From the NCBI GenBank assembly GCA_008727115.1, contig CP044131.1, positions 124,001 to 188,000 of the forward strand: a stretch of DNA of 64,000 bases, read 5' to 3'. Below are positions 1 to 8,212 of the stretch, piece by piece (the first letter of the stretch is position 1; every line of letters starts with the position of its first letter). This stretch comes from Comamonas testosteroni (GTDB taxonomy: Bacteria > Pseudomonadota > Gammaproteobacteria > Burkholderiales > Burkholderiaceae_C). Both the position numbers and the translations under genes were made by a program. The notes under the pieces are model-generated. The model had not been told where the DNA came from, made no database searches, and worked only from the letters and a program-made list of their open reading frames with translations.

Positions 1-128
1 ACTCCGTCGGTGCGGACTATGCGGTGTCCAAGCGCACCACGCTGTATGCGAGCCTGGGCCGCAAGAGCTACGAGTACGGGGCAGATTCAGGTACCTCGTT
101 TGGCGTGGGCATGGCACACGCGTTCTAA
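1..128 (+). CDS. Porin, C-terminal fragment cut by the window edge
   Basis: This is the last 41 codons of an outer-membrane porin, read in frame from base 3 to a TAA at 126-128. The residues form the final beta strands and end in a C-terminal phenylalanine (AHAF), the sorting signal recognised by the Bam machinery. The stretch GADYAVSKRTTLYASLG is nearly identical to the end of the complete porin at 1964-2941, so the two are paralogues flanking bioB. It would be a general diffusion porin of the Burkholderiales trimeric type. The N-terminus lies outside the window, so length and start cannot be judged. Confidence 0.9.
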   Translation, partial: SVGADYAVSKRTTLYASLGRKSYEYGADSGTSFGVGMAHAF

Positions 129-144
129 GGTCCTTTTCGTCGCT

Positions 145-180
145 AAGCCGCAGCTCTCGCAAGGGGCTGCGGCTTTTTTT
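145..180 (+). terminator. Rho-independent terminator of the upstream porin
   Basis: An 8-bp perfect stem (GCCGCAGC at 147-154, GCTGCGGC at 166-173) with an 11-nt loop is followed by a run of seven T. It lies 17 bases after the porin stop codon. Confidence 0.9.
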
Positions 181-598
181 ATGCGCGCGTGCAATACCCC
201 CTAATTGCTGGCGGGATTAAGACGGCCTTTTTGGGTGCATAGGCTGACTTTTTTCTGCCATGGTGAAGTTCAATCCAGGGGCGAAACGCCTGTTGTGAAG
301 GTGAAAGTCATCAAAAATGCGATTTTTTGCTCCTAACATCGCTCTTTGACCTCTATTTTTTGAGTGCTTCAAGAAAGAGATTGCTTGCGTTGAATGCATA
401 AGCCGGTGGGTTAACGGAAGTTATGAGTGGTCGTCTTGAATATCGGCTTAAGTTCGCTCTTTGTCGGCTAATGTGGATTGAAAGTTGGTGCAACTTCCGG
501 CATCTCTCTAGGGGGTGATTATTTGCATCTTGGTCCTGGGAGTTCATGGTTTTTTTGACCAAAATGCGCTGCATTCCCCTGATTGAGGAGAGACCGCG
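181..598. other. Intergenic region upstream of bioB
   Basis: This 418-bp stretch is locally AT-richer than its surroundings and carries no credible ORF on either strand. It must hold the bioB promoter, but I see no convincing -35/-10 pair. I see no BirA-type operator or tRNA. The only clear signal is the bioB ribosome binding site GAGGAG at 585-590. Confidence 0.5.
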
Positions 599-1663
599 AT
601 GTCCCATACCGAGCAAAACACCACTGACCGTGCACCTGGCGCGGCCTGTTCCAGCCAACCCGTGCAGTGGCATGCACCCGCCAAAAGCCTTGCTTCCCCC
701 GAAACGCAGCGCTGGTCGGCAGAGGCTGTGCAGCAATTGCTGGATATGCCTTTTCTCGACTTGCTGCACCGTGCCCAGAACGTGCACCGAGAGCACTGGC
801 CTGCGGGCGAAATCGAGCTGGCCACGCTGCTGTCCGTCAAGACCGGTGGTTGCCCCGAGAACTGTGGCTACTGCCCGCAGTCGGCCGAGTTCGATACCGG
901 CGTGAAGGCCGAGAAGCTGATGAGCGTGGAGGAGGTCACCCGCGCTGCCCAGGCGGCCAAGGATGCTGGCGCCACCCGTTTTTGCATGGGGGCCGCCTGG
1001 CGCGCCCCCAAGGACCGCGATATCGAGAAGATGAACGAACTGATCGGCGCGGTAAAGGGCCTGGGCATGCAGACTTGTGCCACGCTGGGCATGCTGCAGC
1101 CGCACCAGGCCGAGTCTTTGCGCGATGCGGGGCTGGACTACTACAACCACAACCTCGACACCGCCCCCGAGTACTACAAGGACGTAGTCAGCACGCGCCA
1201 GTACCAGGACCGGCTGGATACCTTGGCCGCCGTGCGCGGCGCGGGCATCAGCGTGTGCTGCGGCGGCATCATCGGCATGGGCGAGACCGAGGTGCACCGT
1301 GCCGGACTGATTGCTCAGCTGGCCAATATGCAGCCCTACCCCGAGTCCGTACCCATCAACAGCCTGGTGCCCGTGCCCGGCACGCCGCTGGCCGATAGCG
1401 ACCCTGTGGACCCGCTGGATTTTGTGCGCGTGATTGCCGTGGCTCGCATCACCATGCCCAAGGCGCGTGTGCGCCTGTCCGCTGGCCGTCAGCAGCTGGG
1501 TGAAGCCGTGCAGACCCTGTGCTTCATGGCCGGCGCGAACTCCATCTTCTACGGCGACAAGCTGCTGGTGACCGGCAACCCCGATGTGGAAGCCGACACA
1601 CAGTTGATGCGCAAGCTGGGCCTGCATGGCCTGAAGACCGCGCAGGCTCAGACGCAGATCTGA
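599..1663 (+). CDS. bioB: Biotin synthase BioB
   Basis: BioB is the radical-SAM enzyme that inserts sulfur into dethiobiotin, the last step of biotin synthesis, in the cytoplasm. The protein is 354 residues, the usual size. The CxxxCxxC motif binding the [4Fe-4S] cluster is Cys85, Cys89 and Cys92 within [13 protein letters not shown]. The N-terminal ~40 residues are a family-variable extension. The ATG at 599 has GAGGAG nine bases upstream. The gene stands alone: no bioA, bioD or bioF is adjacent, and porin genes lie on both sides. A ~40-bp hairpin repeat starts 8 bases after the stop codon. Very confident. Confidence 0.97.
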   Translation: MSHTEQNTTDRAPGAACSSQPVQWHAPAKSLASPETQRWSAEAVQQLLDMPFLDLLHRAQNVHREHWPAGEIELATLLSVKTGGCPENCGYCPQSAEFDTGVKAEKLMSVEEVTRAAQAAKDAGATRFCMGAAWRAPKDRDIEKMNELIGAVKGLGMQTCATLGMLQPHQAESLRDAGLDYYNHNLDTAPEYYKDVVSTRQYQDRLDTLAAVRGAGISVCCGGIIGMGETEVHRAGLIAQLANMQPYPESVPINSLVPVPGTPLADSDPVDPLDFVRVIAVARITMPKARVRLSAGRQQLGEAVQTLCFMAGANSIFYGDKLLVTGNPDVEADTQLMRKLGLHGLKTAQAQTQI

Positions 1664-1671
1664 GTATCAGA

Positions 1672-1713
1672 TTGATAGCTGCTAGCGCTTGATGGATAAG
1701 CGCTAGAGCCTGA
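1672..1713 (+). repeat. Dispersed ~40-bp hairpin repeat, copy R1
   Basis: This is the most complete copy of a repeat found at least ten times here. Its core is a perfect 8-bp inverted repeat, TAGCGCTT (1683-1690) and AAGCGCTA (1698-1705), preceded by TTGATAGCTGC. It lies 8 bases after bioB. There is no T-run, so it is not a classical terminator here. Confidence 0.8.
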
Positions 1714-1963
1714 TTTCATTCATAAATCCTGCTGGCTGCCATAGAGCGGTCAGTTGCGTCGCGGCGTGTCTTTTCAGGACCGCCGTCCCACCTCTCTGCC
1801 CTGAATGCGGATCTGCGTATCTGCAGGGGCAAGTCTTGCCTGTCACGAGCTGTCCGCACCACTCGGATACGCACGCTGTTGTGCCCTGTCCCAAGTGCGG
1901 GCCTTCAGTGTGCCCAGTGGGTTGGGGGCTCTCTGGGCAAGCGCCATGACTGGAGCTAACTTC

Positions 1964-2941
1964 ATGACTTTCACTCCTCGCCTTGCCGCATTGTTGCTGG
2001 GCTCCTTGTCGTTGTCTGCGGCTTGGGCACAAGAATCCAAGGTTCAAATCAGCGGCTTTCTTGATCTGGGCATTTACCGCGACTTCGGGGGCACGGCTCA
2101 GCTGGGCACGATTCAGCGTAGCCACATCACGTTCTCGGGTGTGGAAGATCTGGGCGCTGGCCTCAAGACCACGTTTCGCCTCAGCCATCGCCTGGATCTG
2201 GATACTGGCCTGAACGAAGGGTATGGACAGAAGCCGTTCTGGCATGGCGAGTCCACGGTGGGCCTCAAGGGAGACTGGGGTCATGTCCGTCTGGGGCGGG
2301 CACTGTCGGCCCTGTGGGCCCATGACTGGAAGTTCGATCCCTGGGGCCATATCAATCGCGTGGCGTCCTCGGCCTGGTACCAGTGGTTTTATTACGTGCC
2401 CACTGACAGGGTCAGCAACAACGGCGCGCCGGAGTTCGGGCGTATCAATAACGGCATCTTCTATGACTCACCTACGATTGCCGGTTTTACGCTGCATCTG
2501 AGCGGCTCGCCCGAGCGCACGCAAGGTCTGGGTGCAGGCAAGCCCTATGCTGCATCGCTTGAATATGCACAGGGGCCGCTGGCCGGCATGCTGGCCTTTG
2601 ATCGCAATGGCAGTGGCGACCGTGCCTCGTTTGCCGCCATCAAATACAAGCTCGGCGACACCACGCTGATGGGCTCTTACGACGACAGCCGCAAGGCCCA
2701 GAACCAGGGCCGATCGCGTGTGACCTCTGTGGGGGCGACGCACAAGCTCGATGCGCAGACCACACTCAAGGCAGGCGTGGGGCGGCAAAAGCTGGATGAC
2801 GATGTCAATCTGTTTTATTCGCTGGGCGCGGACTATGCGCTGTCCAAGCGCACCACGCTGTACGCCAGCTTGGGCCATCAGCGCCCTGGCAGCAGTGGCG
2901 CCAAGACATCGTTTGGCGTAGGTATGTCGCACGCCTTCTAA
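1964..2941 (+). CDS. Outer-membrane porin, Burkholderiales general porin type
   Basis: The 325-residue product is a trimeric beta-barrel porin for passive diffusion of small solutes. Residues 1-22 are a signal peptide (MTFTPRLAALLLGSLSLSAA, cleaved after AWA), followed by the first strand VQISGFLDLGIYRDF. The chain ends SHAF with a terminal Phe. The reading frame stays open upstream to base 1805. I chose the ATG at 1964 because it begins the signal peptide and has GGAG eight bases before it; the ATG at 1946 is an alternative. The C-terminus matches the porin truncated at base 1. It is somewhat shorter than the ~340-380 residues common in this family. Confidence 0.92.
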   Translation: MTFTPRLAALLLGSLSLSAAWAQESKVQISGFLDLGIYRDFGGTAQLGTIQRSHITFSGVEDLGAGLKTTFRLSHRLDLDTGLNEGYGQKPFWHGESTVGLKGDWGHVRLGRALSALWAHDWKFDPWGHINRVASSAWYQWFYYVPTDRVSNNGAPEFGRINNGIFYDSPTIAGFTLHLSGSPERTQGLGAGKPYAASLEYAQGPLAGMLAFDRNGSGDRASFAAIKYKLGDTTLMGSYDDSRKAQNQGRSRVTSVGATHKLDAQTTLKAGVGRQKLDDDVNLFYSLGADYALSKRTTLYASLGHQRPGSSGAKTSFGVGMSHAF

Positions 2942-2944
2942 AAC

Positions 2945-2978
2945 AAAAAGCCGCTGCAAGCTGTCAGCGGCTTTTTTT
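2945..2978. terminator. Bidirectional terminator between porin and alr
   Basis: The stem AAAGCCGCTG (2947-2956) pairs with CAGCGGCTTT (2965-2974), with A-runs on the left and T-runs on the right. It can terminate both the plus-strand porin and the minus-strand alr. Confidence 0.9.
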
Positions 2979-2997
2979 GGGGTGAGCCAGGGCAGGT

Positions 2998-4104
2998 TTA
3001 CTTGCCCGCGCCTTCCACCACCTTGGGCACCCGGGGGGCGACAGCGCAGATCAGCTCATAACCCAGCGTGCCAGCGGCAGCGGCGACCTCGTCCACCGGC
3101 AGCACGACGCCATTGCTGGCGCGACCCCATAGCGTCACCTCGCTGCCCAGCCGCGCCTGGGGTACGGGCGTCAGGTCCACGGCCATCATGTCCATGCTGA
3201 CGCGGCCCAGCGTGCGCGTTCGCACGCCCTCCACCAGCACCGGTGTGCCCGTGGGGCAGACGCGCGGGTAGCCGTCTGCGTAGCCGCAGGCGACCACGCC
3301 CAGGCGCAAAGGCCCGTCGGCATGAAACTGCGAGCCGTAGCCCACGGCGTCACCGGCATGCAGCTCCTGCGTGCCGATGATCTTGGAGGACAGGGTCATC
3401 GTGGGCTGCAGATCCCAATGCGCGGCGTCGTGCGTGGGGAAGTCGGGCGAGCTGCCGTAGAGCACGATGCCGGGGCGCACCCAGTCGCAGCGCACATTGT
3501 TTTCCTCGCCGTGCAGCAAGGTGGCAGCGCTGTTGCTGATGCTGCGCTCGCCCGGCAGGTCCAGCGTGGTTTCGTGGAACACGCGCAGCTGATGGTCCAT
3601 GCCATGGTCCACATCGGCATCGCTGAAGTGGGTCATGAAGGAAATCTCATCGACCTGAGTCAGTGCATTCAGGCGTGCATAAGCCGCACGAAAACGCTCG
3701 GGTGTGAAGCCCAGGCGGTTCATGCCGCTGTTCATCTTGAGGAAGATGCGGTGGCCGACCTGCGTCTTGTGGGCGGCCAGCCAGTCGATCTGCTCGTCGC
3801 AGTGCACGGCATGCCAGATACCCAGACGTGAGCACAGCTCCAGATCGCGCGGCTCGAACACTCCTTCCAACAGCAGGATGGGGCCACGCCAGCCCAGGGC
3901 GCGCACGCGCTGGGCTTCTTCGAGATCCAGCATGGCGAAGCCGTCCGTCGCTCGCAGGCCTTCAAACACGTTTTCGATACCGTGGCCATAAGCGTTGGCT
4001 TTGACCACGGACCACAATTTGGCATCAGGCACGGCTTGCCGTACCCGCTCCAGATTGTGGCGAACGGCTTCAGGATGGATGGTGGCAGTAATAGGACGCG
4101 GCAT
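2998..4104 (-). CDS. alr: Alanine racemase
   Basis: This cytoplasmic PLP enzyme interconverts L- and D-alanine and supplies D-Ala for peptidoglycan. The 368-residue length is typical. The PLP lysine is Lys35 in VVKANAYGHG, and Tyr256 in VGYGSQF fits the second catalytic base contributed across the dimer interface. An in-frame TTG at 4116 would add four residues; I prefer the ATG at 4104, which gives the usual MPRPITATI start and has a weak GAGA before it. It is divergent from lplT. Whether it is the biosynthetic (Alr) or catabolic (DadX) paralogue cannot be told, but no dadA is adjacent. Confidence 0.95.
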   Translation of the reverse strand: MPRPITATIHPEAVRHNLERVRQAVPDAKLWSVVKANAYGHGIENVFEGLRATDGFAMLDLEEAQRVRALGWRGPILLLEGVFEPRDLELCSRLGIWHAVHCDEQIDWLAAHKTQVGHRIFLKMNSGMNRLGFTPERFRAAYARLNALTQVDEISFMTHFSDADVDHGMDHQLRVFHETTLDLPGERSISNSAATLLHGEENNVRCDWVRPGIVLYGSSPDFPTHDAAHWDLQPTMTLSSKIIGTQELHAGDAVGYGSQFHADGPLRLGVVACGYADGYPRVCPTGTPVLVEGVRTRTLGRVSMDMMAVDLTPVPQARLGSEVTLWGRASNGVVLPVDEVAAAAGTLGYELICAVAPRVPKVVEGAGK

Positions 4105-4200
4105 GGTTTTTCTCAATCAGACCTATGGGATTCTGGCACTGTCAGACAAAGACTGCGTGATATAACCGCCAGTCACTTGCCACGGGGTCTCTTATTTCCT

Positions 4201-4223
4201 TGGCACCGGTCCGTCCGGTGCCA
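4201..4223 (+). promoter_or_regulatory. Perfect 9-bp inverted repeat in the lplT leader
   Basis: TGGCACCGG (4201-4209) and CCGGTGCCA (4215-4223) flank a 5-nt centre, ending 14 bases before the lplT ATG where a Shine-Dalgarno sequence would be expected. It could be a repressor operator between alr and lplT or an mRNA hairpin. There is no T-run, so it is not a terminator. Confidence 0.45.
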
Positions 4224-4237
4224 GTTACAGCTATTTC

Positions 4238-5539
4238 ATGAAGCGCGGTTTCTACACCATCATGTCAGCGCAGTTTTTCAGCTCGCTGGCGGACAACGCC
4301 TTGTTTGTGACTGCTGTCGAGCTGTTGCGTGCCAATGGCGCTCCCGAGTGGCAACGTGCTGCCCTGGTGCCCATGTTCGCTCTGTTCTACGTGGTTCTGG
4401 CACCTTTCGTCGGGGCATTCGCCGACGCCTTGCCCAAGGGCAAGGTCATGTTCATCAGCAATGCCATCAAGGTGGTGGGCTGTCTGATGATGCTCTTTGG
4501 GCACCACCCGCTGATGGCCTATGCCGTCATCGGACTGGGAGCCGCCGCCTATTCGCCCGCCAAGTACGGAATTCTGACGGAGCTGCTGCCTGCCTCGCAG
4601 CTGGTCAAGGCCAATGGCTGGATCGAAGGCCTGACCATTACCTCCATCATTCTGGGCGTTCTGGTGGGCGGGCAACTGGTGGGGCCGCTCATCTCCCAGC
4701 ATCTGCTGGCCTTTGACTTCCCCTATATCGACACCGGCGTGGATACGCCAGCCGAGGCGGCGATTGCGGTGCTGATCCTGATCTATGCCGTGGCGGCCTG
4801 GTTCAATCTGCACATTCCGCTGACGGGCGTGGCCATGCGCCCCCTGCGTGAAGACCCGAGCAAGAGCCTGGCGGCCAACCTGCTGAGCCTGCTGCCCGAC
4901 TTCTGGCGATGCAGCAAGCGCCTGTGGTCGGACAAGCTGGGCCAGATCTCGCTGTCCACGACCACGCTGTTTTGGGGCGCTTCGGGCAATCTGCGCTACA
5001 TCGTGCTGGCCTGGGGTGCTGCAGCTCTGGGCTATAGCACCACGCAAGCGTCGGCACTGGTCGGCGTGGTGGCCATCGGTACGGCCGTGGGCGCGGTGCT
5101 GGCTTCCATGCGCATGCGCCTGGACAACGCCACACGGGTGATTCCCATGGGCGTGCTCATGGGCCTGCTGGTGGTCTGCATGATCTTTATCGACACCCTC
5201 TGGGTGGCTGTTCCCTTCCTCATCTTGCTGGGCGGGCTGGGCGGCTTCCTGGTGGTGCCCATGAATGCGCTGCTGCAGCACCGCGGTCACAACCTCATGG
5301 GCGCAGGCCGCTCGATTGCCGTGCAGAACTTCAACGAGCAACTGGCCATTCTGGCCATGGGCGGCATCTACAGTCTGTCCACTAAGATGGGGCTGACGGC
5401 CTTTGGCGCTATCACCGTCTTTGGGCTGCTGGTTGCAGGCACCATGATCCTGATTGGGCTGTGGCATTTGCATAACCGCAAGCACCACAAGGCAGAGCTG
5501 GAAAAGCTGCTGGACGTAGCCCGCCACGATTGCCACTGA
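4238..5539 (+). CDS. lplT: Lysophospholipid transporter LplT
   Basis: LplT is an inner-membrane major-facilitator protein that flips lysophospholipids inward for re-acylation. The protein has 433 residues and about 12 hydrophobic segments, beginning KRGFYTIMSAQFFSSLADNAL, with the conserved AAYSPAKYGILTELLP and NALLQHRGHNLMGAGRSIAVQN blocks of the family. In enterobacteria lplT is coupled to aas; no acyltransferase is adjacent here. The ATG at 4238 fits the start of the first transmembrane segment, but no clear Shine-Dalgarno is visible and a 23-nt palindrome occupies that position. A hairpin repeat with T-run follows the gene. Confidence 0.93.
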   Translation: MKRGFYTIMSAQFFSSLADNALFVTAVELLRANGAPEWQRAALVPMFALFYVVLAPFVGAFADALPKGKVMFISNAIKVVGCLMMLFGHHPLMAYAVIGLGAAAYSPAKYGILTELLPASQLVKANGWIEGLTITSIILGVLVGGQLVGPLISQHLLAFDFPYIDTGVDTPAEAAIAVLILIYAVAAWFNLHIPLTGVAMRPLREDPSKSLAANLLSLLPDFWRCSKRLWSDKLGQISLSTTTLFWGASGNLRYIVLAWGAAALGYSTTQASALVGVVAIGTAVGAVLASMRMRLDNATRVIPMGVLMGLLVVCMIFIDTLWVAVPFLILLGGLGGFLVVPMNALLQHRGHNLMGAGRSIAVQNFNEQLAILAMGGIYSLSTKMGLTAFGAITVFGLLVAGTMILIGLWHLHNRKHHKAELEKLLDVARHDCH

Positions 5540-5573
5540 CGCTGCAGCCTCAGCAGGCTGCATTCACTACAAA

Positions 5574-5620
5574 ATGAATAGCTTCTAGCGCTTGTGTATC
5601 AAGCGTTAGAAGCCTTTTTT
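5574..5620 (+). terminator. Terminator formed by dispersed repeat copy R2
   Basis: GCTTCTAGCGCTT (5581-5593) pairs with AAGCGTTAGAAGC (5601-5613) with a single G-U wobble, followed by six T at 5615-5620. It is a member of the ~40-bp repeat family acting as the lplT terminator. The T-run ends exactly at the ATG of the next gene (5621). Confidence 0.85.
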
Positions 5621-6505
5621 ATGCATAGTCCACTGCCTGTTTTTGCCCTGCTGCTCAATGCCCTGATCTGGGGGCTGTCCTGGTGGCCGTTTCGCCTGAT
5701 GCATGAGGCTGGCCTGCACCCCTTGTGGGCGACGGCGCTGATGTATGCGCTGGTGCTGGCAGGCTTGCTGGCGCTGCGCCCGGCCAGTCTCAGGCTGGCA
5801 TGGCAATACCCGGTGCTGTTGCTGCTGGCGGCCAGTTCAGGGCTCAATAACGTGGCTTTCAACTGGGCGGTGACGGTGGGCGACGTGGTGCGCGTCATCC
5901 TGCTTTTCTACCTCATGCCGGCCTGGGCTGTCTTGCTGGCCTGGAAGCTGCTGGGCGAAAAGCCCACGCCCATGGCGCTGCTGCGCCTGCTGCTGGCCTT
6001 TGGCGGCGTGGTGCTGGTGCTGCTGCCGGCCGATGCTTCGCTGTCTGGCCTGTTTGCGCAGCTGTCACTGGCTGATGGCCTGGCCGTGTTTGGCGGCTTC
6101 ATGTTTGCGCTGACCAATGTGCTGCTGCGCCGTTTTCAAAGCATTCCTGCACAGGCTCGCATGCTGGCCATGTTCGCGGGCTGCATGAGCATGGGGCTGC
6201 TGACGGCGCTGTTCGCCAGCGGTGTTGGCATGGTGCCCGGTTTCCCTGCTTTTGATAGCGCCTGGGCCACGGTGGCATTGGGCTTGGCCATTCTTTTGAT
6301 GCTGGGGAACTGGGCGCTTCAGTTTGGCGCTGCACACCTGCCTTCGGGCGTGACCTCGGTGGTCATGCTTTCCGAGGTGGTATTTGCCAGTGTCTCTTCG
6401 GTGCTGATTGCCCATGAAGCCCTGTCTGGCCGCACGCTGGCCGGCGGTGCACTCATCATGAGTGCGGCGCTGCTGGCGTCGCTGGGCAGAGCGCCAAAAC
6501 AGTAA
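5621..6505 (+). CDS. EamA/DMT-family transporter
   Basis: The 294-residue integral membrane protein has ten predicted transmembrane segments in two EamA repeats (roughly residues 5-135 and 150-290), the drug/metabolite transporter fold, probably exporting or importing a small metabolite. Substrate cannot be inferred. The ATG at 5621 directly precedes TM1 (VFALLLNALIWGLSWWPF) and is the sensible start. A GTG at 5594 inside the repeat loop would add nine residues. No Shine-Dalgarno is visible because a terminator-like hairpin and U-run fill the leader, so expression may depend on readthrough or an internal start. No partner gene is apparent. Confidence 0.88.
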   Translation: MHSPLPVFALLLNALIWGLSWWPFRLMHEAGLHPLWATALMYALVLAGLLALRPASLRLAWQYPVLLLLAASSGLNNVAFNWAVTVGDVVRVILLFYLMPAWAVLLAWKLLGEKPTPMALLRLLLAFGGVVLVLLPADASLSGLFAQLSLADGLAVFGGFMFALTNVLLRRFQSIPAQARMLAMFAGCMSMGLLTALFASGVGMVPGFPAFDSAWATVALGLAILLMLGNWALQFGAAHLPSGVTSVVMLSEVVFASVSSVLIAHEALSGRTLAGGALIMSAALLASLGRAPKQ

Positions 6506-6530
6506 GCTACTCAGGTCGGAAACACCTAGG

Positions 6531-6608
6531 AAGGGCCGCCTCGCACCGAGGGTGTTGTCCCCCTCCCGCGAAGCGAGAGAGGGGGAAGGCGCACAGCGCC
6601 TCAGGGGG
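6531..6608 (-). repeat. 3'-end repeat element, copy 1 (after AmiS/UreI gene)
   Basis: This is one of three related ~75-bp elements. Read on the minus strand it starts at the upstream gene's stop codon and holds AGGCGC-TGT-GCGCCT, then a C5/G5 stem (CCCCCT...AGGGGG) and a GAGGCGGC tail. The other copies are at 10825-10896 and 15984-16058. It may act as a 3'-UTR hairpin or transcription stop. Confidence 0.8.
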
Positions 6609-7124
6609 TCAGACGAGTTTCCCGGCCAGAATCAGATAGCCAGGTAGCCAGCCGGTCAGAATGCCCTGCGCAATGCACAGCCAGCCGGTGGGGCGGTCAA
6701 TCTTCTTTTGCAGGCCCAGCAGCACAAAGAACAGGCCCCAGAGCACGGCCCAGGCCGCCCAGTTGATGCCCATCCACCAGTCCAGTGTGGATTGCGCGCT
6801 GGTAAGCGAGTCTACGGCCACGGGCACGGCGGTGATGGCGATGAACAGGCTGAACCAGCCCAGGCCCCGCCCGTCCGCGCCGCTGAAGCGGTTGAAGGCC
6901 ACCCACAGATAGGTAAAGGCAAACAGCAGCGTCAGCGCGCCGCTCTTGACGGAGGTGGCATCGGCAGAGGGGCCGAAGATGCTGGCCATGCCTATGCACA
7001 GCGAAACCACGCCCGTGAAGATGTTGATAACCCAGATTTCCTTGTCGGCGATGCGCCCCAGCATCCACAGACCGTTGAGGCACAGCACGGCACCCACATA
7101 AAACAGCGATAAACCCAACCACAT
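6609..7124 (-). CDS. AmiS/UreI family transporter
   Basis: The 171-residue inner-membrane protein has about six or seven short hydrophobic helices. The beginning, LGLSLFYVGAVLCLNGLWML, followed by INIFTGVVSL, is characteristic of the AmiS/UreI family, which conducts urea or short-chain amides across the cytoplasmic membrane. The ATG at 7124 has AGAGGAAGAGG just upstream; the open frame to 7208 is not needed. No urease or amidase gene is next to it, so the substrate (urea or amide) is inferred only from the family. A 3'-end repeat element begins right at the stop codon. Confidence 0.85.
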   Translation of the reverse strand: MWLGLSLFYVGAVLCLNGLWMLGRIADKEIWVINIFTGVVSLCIGMASIFGPSADATSVKSGALTLLFAFTYLWVAFNRFSGADGRGLGWFSLFIAITAVPVAVDSLTSAQSTLDWWMGINWAAWAVLWGLFFVLLGLQKKIDRPTGWLCIAQGILTGWLPGYLILAGKLV

Positions 7125-7388
7125 AGCAGCCTCTTCCTCTCTTCGTTGAAGACACCGAAGGGCGGTCTTCTGAAGTGGAATCGCTGAAATGACCGCCCAC
7201 GGCAACAAGCCCGCGGCTTCAGGCTAGGAAGCAACGGGCATTAAAGCGTTGTCGGGCCAGCCTCTGGAGAGGTCATCGCGCGCCGCGCTGGCTGCGATGC
7301 CACCCTCCCGGGCGGGTAAGCCTGTCAGCCGCTGAGCGCGGCCATCAGGACTTGAATGCAGGCGCTGGCAGCAGCGCCCGGTATGCAG

Positions 7389-7407
7389 GCTCCCGCGTTG
7401 CGGGAGC
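7389..7407 (-). terminator. Perfect hairpin just 3' of the proQ-like gene
   Basis: GCTCCCGC (7389-7396) and GCGGGAGC (7400-7407) pair perfectly around a 3-nt loop, 12 bases past the stop codon of the ProQ-like gene. There is no U-run, so it may protect a 3' end rather than terminate. The rest of 7125-7419 shows no gene. Confidence 0.5.
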
Positions 7408-7419
7408 AGGGAGCTGCGT

Positions 7420-8136
7420 TCAGACCGAGGCCTGCTGGCGACGGCGCGCACGCTCCAGTTGTTGCGCCACTTGGCGCGGGTTCATGCCGTACATCTCGGC
7501 AAATTCCTGCTCCGATGTCTGTCCGCTCAGAGTGAAAGAGCGCAGCAGTGCCTCGTCCTTGGCGGCGCGGGCATCGGCTTCGGCCAGAGCTTCGGCAACG
7601 ATGGTGTTGGTGGCCTCGTTCTTGCCTTGCACGCGCTCTGCATAGTCTTCGCGCGAGAGGCCAGAGGCTTCATAGGCAATGATGATGCGGTTGCGCAGCT
7701 TGGGCGTCAGGTCTTCGGGAGTGCGCTGCTGGCGGCGGCGGAAGACTTCGATCAGCGCATGGTGCACATGCTCGGGCAGCGTGGCCTCGACGGGCTGGCC
7801 GTTCAGGTCATGGCGTTGCTGGCCGCTGGCCATGGCGGCCAGATAGCGGCCGGAGCGCGTGTGCTGCTGCAGAGCAGTTTTGAGTGCTTCCTTGTCCAAC
7901 TCCGGGTGGGCCGCTTGCAGGTCTTCGAAGATGCCGCGCTTCAAGGGCAGCAGTTGCTCGCCAAACAGGGCCGGATGCCACTGGGCCAGTTGCTCCAGCA
8001 CAGGGTTTTGCGGGCGTGGAGCCTGCTGCGTAGCTTGCGCGGGACGGCCACGGCCACCTCGGCCGCTGTGACGCGCGCCTTGTTGCTGGTCTTGCGGGGC
8101 CTTCTGTTCTTGTGATTGAGACACGATTTCAGTCAT
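7420..8136 (-). CDS. ProQ/FinO-family RNA chaperone
   Basis: This 238-residue cytoplasmic protein contains a ProQ/FinO domain at about residues 45-160 (NPVLEQLAQWHPALFGEQLLPLKRGIFEDL...), which binds structured RNAs and 3'-UTR hairpins. The N-terminus (residues ~5-45) is low-complexity and rich in Gln, Arg and Gly (GRGGRGRP), a likely disordered RNA-binding tail. The C-terminal ~70 residues are charged and Ala-rich and end RRRQQASV. The start MTEIVSQS at 8136 is preferred over the upstream in-frame alternative at 8172. The gene is monocistronic as far as can be seen. Such a protein could interact with the many hairpin repeats in this genome, but that is speculation. Confidence 0.88.
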   Translation of the reverse strand: MTEIVSQSQEQKAPQDQQQGARHSGRGGRGRPAQATQQAPRPQNPVLEQLAQWHPALFGEQLLPLKRGIFEDLQAAHPELDKEALKTALQQHTRSGRYLAAMASGQQRHDLNGQPVEATLPEHVHHALIEVFRRRQQRTPEDLTPKLRNRIIIAYEASGLSREDYAERVQGKNEATNTIVAEALAEADARAAKDEALLRSFTLSGQTSEQEFAEMYGMNPRQVAQQLERARRRQQASV

Positions 8137-8212
8137 GGCAAAGCCCGTGGGCTTGGGAAAAGAAACCCACAATCATGCCAGCATCGGCAAACTGCAGTGG
8201 CAGGCGGGGACG

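Noticed and set aside
1805..1963. N-terminal 53-residue extension of the second porin
   Set aside because: The signal peptide starts at 1964 with its own ribosome site; the extension would bury it.
4265..5563. 432-residue minus-strand frame opposite lplT
   Set aside because: Antisense shadow with His/Gln-rich composition; lplT is strongly supported.
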